Assembly: GCA_034435395.1 (NCBI GenBank)
Contig: DAOTXK010000120.1
Location: 1 to 53,944, forward strand
Reading direction: 5' to 3'
Length of the DNA: 53,944 nucleotides
Origin: DAOTXK01 sp034435395
GTDB taxonomy: Bacteria; Chloroflexota; Anaerolineae; Aggregatilineales; Ch27
A program made the position numbers and the translations under genes. This document shows positions 40,786-47,335 of the stretch, in pieces. The notes below the pieces were generated by a model. It was not told where the DNA came from, made no database searches, and worked only from the letters and a program-made list of their open reading frames with translations. How positions within the stretch are numbered: position 1 is the stretch's first letter; every line of letters begins with the position of its first letter.

Positions 40786-41349
40786 ATGGCTGACGAGCAG
40801 GATCGCGAGTTAACGACATTGGAGTACGTGGTGCTGGGGCTGATCAGCACCGGGCCGCAGTCCGGTTACAGCATCATCAGCACCTTTGAGACCGAGGTGT
40901 ATCGCCGCTGGAGCGCCAGCCCTGGCTCCGTTTACCCGATGCTCAAACGGCTGGAAAGACGCGGTGTCATCGCCGGCGAACTGGAAGTGGTCTACGAGAC
41001 GCGGCCGCGGAAGATGTATCGGCTGACCCCGGCGGGGGAGCGGCTGGTGGATGCCTGGCTGAAAGCCCCGCTGGGAAAGCCCGATGTGACCGAAGAGCGG
41101 GACATCACCATGCTGAAGTTCCTGTTCGCCGAGAATCGCCTCTCGCGGGAGGAGATTCTGGTCTGGCTGGATGATTATGAGGGAGCCGCCCGCGCGTATG
41201 AAGTGATGTTTCGTACCCAGCGCGACCCCGAATGGAGCGACTGGTCGCTGCACCAGCGGCTGATCGTGGAGGGGATGCTCATGGAGATCGACATGCAGCT
41301 CAAGTGGATTCAGACGGCCCGCCACCGCCTGCTGGTCAGCCCTCCTTAG
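40786..41349 (+). CDS. PadR-family transcriptional regulator
   Basis: A 187-aa regulator with an N-terminal winged helix: TTLEYVVLGLISTGPQSGYS, then YRRWSASPGSVYPMLKRLERRG and the wing YETRPRKMYRLTPAGERLVD. The C-terminal half is helical with a long amphipathic helix (dimerisation, Vir-like). It reads divergently from the Hsp70-HEAT gene across a 237-bp region with repeated TTACG/CGTAA half-sites, so it most likely represses that gene and itself (inference). The start is ATG 40786; in-frame upstream codons to 40681 lie in promoter/operator DNA. Confidence 0.92.
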   Translation: MADEQDRELTTLEYVVLGLISTGPQSGYSIISTFETEVYRRWSASPGSVYPMLKRLERRGVIAGELEVVYETRPRKMYRLTPAGERLVDAWLKAPLGKPDVTEERDITMLKFLFAENRLSREEILVWLDDYEGAARAYEVMFRTQRDPEWSDWSLHQRLIVEGMLMEIDMQLKWIQTARHRLLVSPP

Positions 41350-41370
41350 CGCCATCGACGGACGAGTCGG

Positions 41371-41592
41371 TCAGGGGACGCAGCCCGAAAGATGGCCCAT
41401 CAGGATGGCGACGCCGAGGATGAGGCCAATGATGCCGAGCGTCACCGGGCCACCCTCTCCCCTGCTCCTTCGCGGCGGGGTTGCGCCCGGTGGTTTATCG
41501 GCCCGCCGCCATTCCCAGGTCAGGTCTCTGGCAAGCAGGCAGAGCACGCCACAGCCGATGAGCAAAACCGACAGACCGATCGTGGCCGACAT
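41371..41592 (-). CDS. 73-aa two-helix membrane protein
   Basis: A small gene with an excellent ribosome site (GGGAGGATAT before ATG 41592). The product has two hydrophobic helices, MSATIGLSVLLIGCGVLCLL and TLGIIGLILGVAILMGHLSG, separated by a basic Pro-rich loop (WRRADKPPGATPPRRSRGEG). The C-terminus is SGCVP. No family is recognised and no functional partner is evident; padR ends 21 bp away on the other strand. Confidence 0.7.
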   Translation of the reverse strand: MSATIGLSVLLIGCGVLCLLARDLTWEWRRADKPPGATPPRRSRGEGGPVTLGIIGLILGVAILMGHLSGCVP

Positions 41593-41765
41593 ATATCCTC
41601 CCGTTTTTTTGGTAAGCCCGACCCAGGCGCGGGAGGCGGCCTGTTGCGACCACTGTAAAACAAAGATGCGGGGAGCTGTCCCCCAAACATTCGGGTAGCC
41701 GGGCGCGGCCTGGGCAGGGTGGAAATCAGCGCTTCCGGCACGGTGGTTCGGGCGGGGGAAACGCC

Positions 41766-41771
41766 TATAAT
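41766..41771 (+). promoter_or_regulatory. candidate -10 element for the PPC-type protein
   Basis: Perfect TATAAT 92 bp before the start at 41863; no convincing -35. Confidence 0.35.
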
Positions 41772-41862
41772 GGTCGTTGGCCGCTTTGGGCGGCGGGGTG
41801 TGATGCTGACGGTGTTCAGGGCGGTCAGGTGGAACGATGGCCGTTCAACAGGGGAGAAGGGT

Positions 41863-42861
41863 ATGTTCAAGCAATGGTTTGGGGCGTCGGTGTGGGTGGT
41901 CGTGATGGCCGTTGCGCCAGTGGCGGCGGTTCTGGCTCAGGGCGGGGCGATTAACGTGGGGGACACGGTGGAGGGCACGCTCAACGACGCCACGGCCACC
42001 TACAACGTGGTCATCGGCGAGGGCGAATCGGTGTCGATTGCCCTCAACTCCGACGATTTTGACGCTTACCTGGAGGTCAGGGACAAAAACGGCAACGTGA
42101 TCGCCTCGGATGATGACAGCGGCGGGAGCCTCAATTCGGCGCTGGTGTTCACCGCGCCGTCGGCGGGGGCCTACGCCATCCTGGTGCGTGCCTATGGGGG
42201 CAATGCCACCGGCGCTTACACCCTGATCCTCACCGCCACCACCGTGGTCGAGCTGGCCTATAACAGCGCCACGCCAGTGGAGCTGGGCGAGGGCGATGCG
42301 ATGATAAATTTCTCCCTCGTCGGGAATGAAGGGGATGTCCTCAACATCTACACTGACAACCCCGATCTGGATGTCCGGCTGACGCTGCTGGACCCCACCG
42401 GCCAGCAGGTGGCCTATGACGATGATGGCGGGGTGGGTTATGCGCCGTACCTCCGTCGGGTGGTCCTGCCCGTCAGCGGCGTCTACGCGCTCCAGCTAGC
42501 ACCGGTTATGGGGAACGTGGTCGGGGCGCTGAACCTGATGGTTGAGCAGGATGAGCTGCCCCTGCTGGACGGGGGGCCGTATGCGGTGACCATGGGGGAG
42601 GACCAGAGCGTCGAGCGCATGGGATTCACCGCCACGGCGGGCCAGACGTACCGCCTCACGAGCAAGACCAGCAGGGAAGCCTATGGTTATCTGGCAGTTG
42701 AGCAGGCCCAGTGGAATACGTTCAGCCTGTCGTTCAGCCGGGTCATGGAGGCGTCGATGGTGTTCACCGCCAGCGAGAGCGGGTTGTTCCCGGTGACGCT
42801 GGATGACAACTCTTGGGACGGCAGCACCGAGTATGAGGTGTCCGTGGTGCCGGTGAACTAG
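41863..42861 (+). CDS. secreted protein with pre-peptidase C-terminal (PPC)-like domains
   Basis: A 332-aa exported protein starting at ATG 41863 (GGGGAGAAGGG upstream), signal peptide ending at VAAVLAQG. Residues ~30-130 form a PPC-type beta-sandwich: VGDTVEGTLNDATATYNVVI, DDFDAYLEVRDKNGNVIASDDDSGG and GAYAILVRAYGG. A second, more diverged copy spans ~135-235 (NPDLDVRLTLLDPTGQQVAY then DDDGGVGYAPYLRRV), and a third beta region ends the protein. DDDSGG/DDDGG loops are probable calcium sites. PPC domains normally accompany secreted proteases; here there is no catalytic domain. It shares only the Asp-rich loop style with the protein at 12876. Confidence 0.82.
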   Translation: MFKQWFGASVWVVVMAVAPVAAVLAQGGAINVGDTVEGTLNDATATYNVVIGEGESVSIALNSDDFDAYLEVRDKNGNVIASDDDSGGSLNSALVFTAPSAGAYAILVRAYGGNATGAYTLILTATTVVELAYNSATPVELGEGDAMINFSLVGNEGDVLNIYTDNPDLDVRLTLLDPTGQQVAYDDDGGVGYAPYLRRVVLPVSGVYALQLAPVMGNVVGALNLMVEQDELPLLDGGPYAVTMGEDQSVERMGFTATAGQTYRLTSKTSREAYGYLAVEQAQWNTFSLSFSRVMEASMVFTASESGLFPVTLDDNSWDGSTEYEVSVVPVN

Positions 42862-42879
42862 CCGGGTGCCGCGCTGGTT

Positions 42880-43737
42880 TTACGCCCGGCAGGCCACCAC
42901 CCCAAAAGCGTGCGGGCAGGGGCGCACCTTCACAAATCCTGCCTCTTTGAGCCGTCGGACCGCGCCTTTCATCACCCGCTGGCCCAGCTGGCTGTCGGGA
43001 TTGCCCAGATAGTGAAAGAGGCGACCGCCGCGCCGGGTCACGCGGAACAGGTGACGGTAAAACGCCAGGGAATATAGTTCACCGGCGAGGCTGGCGGTCG
43101 GCGGGTCGTGAATGACGTGATGAAAGTAACCGTCGTCAAATCCCGCGATCAACTCGGCGCTGTCGCCGACCAGTTGCCGGATGTTGGGGCTGTCGAACAG
43201 CGGTTGCGACCAGGGGTTGAGGCGGGCCACCGCCAACACAGCGGGATCGAGTTCGATGGTGATCACCTCGCGGGCCGTCTTGCTGGCTTCGATGGCGGTG
43301 TATCCCAGGCCGGTGGCGGTATCCAGCACGCGACCGCGCAGCGGGGCAATCGCCTTCACTTTGTTCACCGAGTCTTGATGAGGCTCGGCGTCTTTGATGC
43401 GGTGCATGGGAAACCCCGCCACCAGGAGCGTGGGCGCGCCAGCCGTCGGCATAAGGCTACAGGGACGCCCCGTCAGCTCGGAAAAGGTATAAACTTTTTC
43501 CACCTCGCCCTCGCGAACCGCAAAACAGCTCGTGGTCGCCGCCGCGATGGCGGTAATCGTCTCCCAGGTTAGCGTCTGCCCATCAGGAAAGATGACGTGC
43601 GCCTGCTCGACGCGGACTTCAACCGTGGTCAGGCCGAGATCGGGCGAGGTGCGGGCGGTGGGCTGTCCGTTGCGCCGCGCCTCCAGCAGCGGCCGGGCCT
43701 GCACATGCGAGAGCACCATCGGCAGGGACGTTTCCAT
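42880..43737 (-). CDS. class I SAM-dependent methyltransferase-like protein
   Basis: A ~285-aa Rossmann-fold methyltransferase. Motif I is VLDTATGLGYTAIEAS, the acidic motif II loop is VITIELDPAVLAVARLNPWS, and motif IV is HVIHDPPTASLAG; a C-terminal strand pair GGRLFHYLGNPDS completes the fold. Spermidine-synthase-like and MnmC-like proteins have this plan. The N-terminal ~110 residues (VRVEQAHVIFPDGQTLTWETI, VEKVYTFSELTGRPCSLMPT) are a separate beta-rich domain. The start is taken at ATG 43737; an ATG three codons earlier is equally possible. First from the right edge of the leftward YqeK-acetyltransferase cluster to end; substrate unknown. Confidence 0.8.
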   Translation of the reverse strand: METSLPMVLSHVQARPLLEARRNGQPTARTSPDLGLTTVEVRVEQAHVIFPDGQTLTWETITAIAAATTSCFAVREGEVEKVYTFSELTGRPCSLMPTAGAPTLLVAGFPMHRIKDAEPHQDSVNKVKAIAPLRGRVLDTATGLGYTAIEASKTAREVITIELDPAVLAVARLNPWSQPLFDSPNIRQLVGDSAELIAGFDDGYFHHVIHDPPTASLAGELYSLAFYRHLFRVTRRGGRLFHYLGNPDSQLGQRVMKGAVRRLKEAGFVKVRPCPHAFGVVACRA

Positions 43738-43808
43738 GCGCCTCATCCTCTCTGGAAGCAGGAATCCGCAACACGTCGGCTTTCCCGGAGGTGACTGGCG
43801 CGCGGTCC

Positions 43809-44468
43809 CTAATGGCCGACGGCGGATCGCTGCCCGCTGACGGCTGACAGTTGAGCGCGCAGCTCCGCATGGGCGGCGCAGACGTTGGGGTGGATCGTCC
43901 AGCCCATCTCCGGGCCGTTATTGATCACCCACTCCAGGTACACGAACGCCGCCCGGTTGAGGCTGACGCTGGCCGCATCCTTCAACGCCGGCAGGAAGTC
44001 GCTGCGCGGCGCGGTTGGGTCCAGCGCCACTTTATCCGCCAGGAAGACCACCTTTTCCAGCGTGCTGGCCCCGGCCCGCAGGGTTGAATGATAACGGATC
44101 GCGTTGAGGATGTCCTGGTCGGCGATGCCCAGCCGCTGCCGGGCAACTTCGGCGGCCAGCGGCCCGTGAATCAGCGGCACGGCGGCGCGGTCGGCGTCCG
44201 TGAGCGGCACACCCCACGCCTCCGCCACGGCGATCAACTCCCCGTGCGGCACCCCTGCCGCCAGATCGTGGCACCAGGCGGCGACGGCGGCTCGTTTCAT
44301 ATCCGCCGCCATGTGCGGACAGTAGCGCGCGGCCAGCAACCGCGCCTGCCCCACCACCGCCCGGGTGTGGGCCAGGGTATGCGCCTTACCGGCGGCGGTG
44401 AGGAAGCTGGTGACGGCGTCGCGGATACTGCCGGTGGGTTGCAGGCCGTCAAAATAATCTGCGGCCAT
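43809..44468 (-). CDS. YqeK-like HD-domain hydrolase (Ap4A hydrolase family)
   Basis: A 219-aa HD-domain metal-dependent phosphohydrolase. Ligands are visible as H34 (AHTLAHTRAV), the HD pair H67-D68 (AAWCHDLA), His in VPLIHGPLAAEVA, and the YqeK block AIRYHSTLRAGASTLEKVVFLADKV. YqeK proteins cleave diadenosine tetraphosphate symmetrically. They usually sit beside nadD and rsfS; that context is absent here. The start at ATG 44468 is chosen because an extended -10 lies 37 bp upstream; longer readings to 44612 pass through the promoter. Confidence 0.82.
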   Translation of the reverse strand: MAADYFDGLQPTGSIRDAVTSFLTAAGKAHTLAHTRAVVGQARLLAARYCPHMAADMKRAAVAAWCHDLAAGVPHGELIAVAEAWGVPLTDADRAAVPLIHGPLAAEVARQRLGIADQDILNAIRYHSTLRAGASTLEKVVFLADKVALDPTAPRSDFLPALKDAASVSLNRAAFVYLEWVINNGPEMGWTIHPNVCAAHAELRAQLSAVSGQRSAVGH

Positions 44469-44504
44469 GACAAAACCGTAACCTTCGGTAGGGTTGGCAC
44501 TCTG

Positions 44505-44513
44505 AGCATAACA
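44505..44513 (-). promoter_or_regulatory. extended -10 element (TGTTATGCT) of the yqeK-like gene
   Basis: Leftward strand TGn joined to TATGCT, 37 bp before the chosen start. Confidence 0.45.
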
Positions 44514-44550
44514 CATCAGGCGTCTGCCGCCAGTCCCCCAACGGCGGCGT

Positions 44551-45294
44551 TCAGGGCAGGGCTTTGACCCGGTACCAGTAACGATAAACCTCCTGGAAGC
44601 CGAGCTTCTCATACAGATGCAGGGCCGGGGCGTTGTTCAGCATCACCTGCAAATAGGCCCGCCTGGCCCCTCCGGTCCGGCCCCAATGGAGCAGGCTCAA
44701 CATCAACTGGCTTCCGAACCCCTGGTTGCGGCGGTGGGCGGCCGTCACCACGTCGAAGATGCCCAGGTGGCCGCGTTCCAGCACGCCCAGCCCTGCCGCG
44801 ATTGTCTCGCCGTCCTGCCGCAGCGCCATGAAACAGCGTGCCGGGATGATGTTGCCCAGCAGGCGTCTCATGGTCGGCATGCGGCGCGCCTCCAGGCCGC
44901 TCAAGGCGCAAAAATCGGCCAGCCAGGCGTCCGACAGGTCCGGCCCGGCGACGACCGTCTGCCCGGTGGGGGATGGCAGGGCCGCCAGGTCGTCCAGCAC
45001 CTGCACACTGGTCAGCGCATCCGGGGCGTAACCCTGGCGATCCAGGGTGTCGTCGAGCGCCCCCAGTTCGGCAGCCGAGGTGATCTTAAAGATGGTCGGC
45101 TGCCCTCTGGCCGCGTAAACCGCTTCACAGCCGGCGATCTTCTCGTCCAGCGGCAGGGCAGACGGATACAGCGGGGTGATCGAGTTGGCGCGGCGGGTGT
45201 AACCCTCGGCGAAGCGCAGCACCCAGCCGTCATAGAGAAGGACCTGCAAGGCCGGCCAGGCGTTGCCGGAGAGTTCTTCGAGCAGATGGATCAT
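44551..45294 (-). CDS. GNAT-family N-acetyltransferase
   Basis: A 247-aa protein starting at ATG 45294 behind GGGGAGG. The C-terminal half is a GNAT domain: LGVLERGHLGIFDVVTAAHRRNQGFGSQLMLSL (in pieces, residues ~170-200) and YLQVMLNNAPALHLYEKLGFQEVYRYWYR. The N-terminal ~125 residues (WPALQVLLYDGWVLRFAEGY, RRANSITPLYPSALPLDEKI) form a degenerate first GNAT-like repeat, as in two-domain acetyltransferases. Substrate unknown. Confidence 0.86.
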   Translation of the reverse strand: MIHLLEELSGNAWPALQVLLYDGWVLRFAEGYTRRANSITPLYPSALPLDEKIAGCEAVYAARGQPTIFKITSAAELGALDDTLDRQGYAPDALTSVQVLDDLAALPSPTGQTVVAGPDLSDAWLADFCALSGLEARRMPTMRRLLGNIIPARCFMALRQDGETIAAGLGVLERGHLGIFDVVTAAHRRNQGFGSQLMLSLLHWGRTGGARRAYLQVMLNNAPALHLYEKLGFQEVYRYWYRVKALP

Positions 45295-45405
45295 TCGCTG
45301 GCCTCCCCAGGGGAAAAGTCACCGCCTTACGGATGGCCCGTCACGGCGGCCAGGCGAGCTTCCTGAAATCGCTGCTGTCCCGCCACGCATTATAGCCCGG
45401 TTGTT

Positions 45406-45456
45406 GATGGCGCGTCATCTCAGATGGCGCGTCATCTCAGATGGCGCGTCATCTCA
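45406..45456. repeat. three perfect 17-bp tandem repeats
   Basis: Unit GATGGCGCGTCATCTCA at 45406-45422, 45423-45439 and 45440-45456. Each unit is itself nearly palindromic (GATG-CGCG-CATC core). The third copy contains the stop codon of the DUF429 gene. Confidence 0.9.
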
Positions 45457-46276
45457 CCGTCGCTGGATCAACGATCCAGCCCTCGTCGGGGTTGCAGTCG
45501 GCGGGGATGTTGTAGCCGTGGCCGCGGCCCGCCCAGGCCCAGGCCGCCTGAACCGCGCCCAGCAACGCATCCAGGGCGTCGCCCCTGGGATCGCGGATCA
45601 TCTCGTCCGCCAGCGCCCGGTCAATCGCGAGGCTGAAGCCATAATGCTGCCGCATCTCGTCCGACCGCAAGCCGCGCATGACCGCCCGCCGCGCCGCCGC
45701 GTGTGCCGGAGTTTGCCGGCGCCGGTCATCTGACTTGTAAGCCCTCCGCCCGATCCACCGGCGCGCGACCAGCGCCGGATAGGCTTCGACGGCGATCCGG
45801 TCGGAGTCGGTGGGATGGCAGGGCAGCACGCTCACGCCAGCCCGTAGTAGGCGCGGCGCGCCCTGGAAAAACATCCGGCCCACTGGCACGCCGTAGAGCA
45901 TCATCGGGCTGCGGGCGTCGGCCAGCCGGTCGGTCTCCCGTCGGTGATGCCTGTCGCCCGGCGGTCTGGCGTCGCGGTAGGTCTTGAGCGCGGCTTCCCA
46001 CGCCCGCATATCCATCGCCGCCAGGTGCCCCACGTAACCCGCCCAGTCGGTCGGCCAGCCCAGGTTTTTGATCAGCTGGCGCGGCTGGCCGAACGGGAAG
46101 TCCAGACCGGCGATCCAGGGGCCAGGGCGTTCCAGGAACGCCTCAAAAGCGGCGAAGTCCGTTAATTCCTCCAGGCCGGTCACGCGCAGACGGGCGGCGC
46201 GCCACTCGCCGGCCACGCAGGTGATCGGCTTGCGGCGGGTTGGCGCGCTGGTGAAATCCAGGCCGTAAATGCGCAC
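45449..46276 (-). CDS. DUF429-family protein (predicted RNase H-like)
   Basis: A 275-aa protein starting at GTG 46276 with GGAGAGG seven bases upstream (an ATG 21 nt earlier overlaps that site). It shows the DUF429 pattern: YGLDFTSAP near the N-terminus, WIAGLDFPFGQPRQLI, HPTDSDRIAVEAYPALVARR, and GDALDALLGAVQAAWAW at the C-terminus. Family members are predicted RNase H-fold nucleases with conserved acidic residues, here D in GLDF, D in GLDFPF, E in VEAYP and D in GDALDAL. Biological role unknown. Its stop codon falls within the tandem repeat at 45406. Confidence 0.78.
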   Translation of the reverse strand: MRIYGLDFTSAPTRRKPITCVAGEWRAARLRVTGLEELTDFAAFEAFLERPGPWIAGLDFPFGQPRQLIKNLGWPTDWAGYVGHLAAMDMRAWEAALKTYRDARPPGDRHHRRETDRLADARSPMMLYGVPVGRMFFQGAPRLLRAGVSVLPCHPTDSDRIAVEAYPALVARRWIGRRAYKSDDRRRQTPAHAAARRAVMRGLRSDEMRQHYGFSLAIDRALADEMIRDPRGDALDALLGAVQAAWAWAGRGHGYNIPADCNPDEGWIVDPATVR

Positions 46277-46467
46277 GGCGTCACCTCTCCGGGCCATGCC
46301 AGCCGAAACAAGACAGGCCGCCCGATCCCCGCCTTATTGCGAATGGTTTGCAACAAGCGTCTGACATTCTTGTGACATGCGTCACTGGGAGGGTTTCCCA
46401 AGGGCGATCATACTTATGATGACAGAATTCGTACGGGGAAAGTCCTGGCATTGGGTCGCTATCCGGC

Positions 46468-46998
46468 ATGATCGCCACGTTCTACCGCATCCTGACCGAC
46501 CGGAGAATCCTGATCACGGCGGGTCTGTGCGCCCTGGCCCTGATGCTCCTGCTGCAAGGCACCGCCAGCGCGCGGGGCGGCGACTCGGTATTTGCCCTGC
46601 AACTGGCCTTCACGGTGGAAAACTTCCGCGCCGTGATCGATAGCTGGGGGGCAGGGGGCGTGGCCCAGTTCCGGGGCACTCTGTGGCTGGATTACCTGTT
46701 CCCCATCGCCTATGCGATCTTCCTGGCGGGCCTGATCGCCGCCCTCCACCCGACCAGGAAAGGGCCGGGGCGCGGCCAGGCGGCACGGGCAGTCGCCGTG
46801 CCCTTCCTGGCGGCGGCGCTCGATTACGGCGAAAATACGTTACATCTGGTCATCCTGGCGGATCCGACCGAACCCGCCGCGTCGCTGGTGCTGCTGGCAT
46901 CAATTGCGGCAACATTAAAATGGATAATGATCGCCATTGCATTTTTAGTCATTATCTATTATCTTGTTAGACAGAGCAGGTTTTATCGCACGGCATGA
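46468..46998 (+). CDS. four-helix membrane protein upstream of feoABC, unknown function
   Basis: A 176-aa protein with about four hydrophobic helices: RILITAGLCALALMLLLQGT, LDYLFPIAYAIFLAGLIAAL, AVPFLAAALDYGENTLHLVI and WIMIAIAFLVIIYYLV. The second and third bracket a Pro/Arg/Gly loop (HPTRKGPGRGQA). I do not recognise the family; the LDYGENTLHL segment may be informative in a search. The ribosome site before ATG 46468 is weak. The last ~25 codons are strikingly AT-rich compared with the rest and contain Fur-box-like arms; feoA starts 33 bp later. Confidence 0.7.
   Translation: MIATFYRILTDRRILITAGLCALALMLLLQGTASARGGDSVFALQLAFTVENFRAVIDSWGAGGVAQFRGTLWLDYLFPIAYAIFLAGLIAALHPTRKGPGRGQAARAVAVPFLAAALDYGENTLHLVILADPTEPAASLVLLASIAATLKWIMIAIAFLVIIYYLVRQSRFYRTA
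46923..46956. promoter_or_regulatory. candidate Fur-type iron operator upstream of feoABC
   Basis: GATAATGA (46923-46930) and its exact reverse complement TCATTATC (46949-46956) lie 18 bp apart, both matching halves of the Fur box GATAATGATAATCATTATC. The first 19-mer (46923-46941) matches that consensus at 13 of 19 positions by hand count. A TATTAT follows at 46957-46962. The site is inside the 3' end of the preceding gene. Confidence 0.45.
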
Positions 46999-47031
46999 CG
47001 CAACGTTATCATCCCCATAAAAGGAGAGGCA

Positions 47032-47286
47032 ATGTCATCCACACCTTCGGCGACGACGAGGCTGCGCACGCTCGACCAGCTCCTTCCCGGACAGCGCGCC
47101 ATTATCCAACGGATCGGCGGCAAAGGCGCGTTCCGCCGACGGGTGATGGATATGGGGCTGGTCAGCGGAGCCGAAATTGAGATGATCAAAGCAGCCCCGC
47201 TGGGCGACCCGATCGAGTATCGGCTGAAAGGTTACCATCTATCGCTGCGCCGGGCCGAAGCGCGGGTGATCGTGGTGGAGTGCTGA
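47032..47286 (+). CDS. feoA: ferrous iron transport protein FeoA
   Basis: An 84-aa SH3-like FeoA domain protein: TLDQLLPGQRAIIQRIGGKG, then FRRRVMDMGLVSGAEIEMIKAAPLGDPIEYRLKGYHLSLRR in consecutive blocks, with the conserved RR..MG(L/I)..G and GDP.....G...SLR. It helps FeoB transport Fe(II). AAAGGAGAGG precedes ATG 47032. It is the first gene of feoABC. Confidence 0.96.
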   Translation: MSSTPSATTRLRTLDQLLPGQRAIIQRIGGKGAFRRRVMDMGLVSGAEIEMIKAAPLGDPIEYRLKGYHLSLRRAEARVIVVEC

Positions 47287-47335
47287 GGGTGTTTTCCACC
47301 CGGCTCCGGCGCAGGTGGATATAGAACGGACATTC

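Noticed and set aside
45406..45456. CRISPR-like array
   Set aside because: The three 17-bp units are directly adjacent with no spacers, and no cas gene is nearby.
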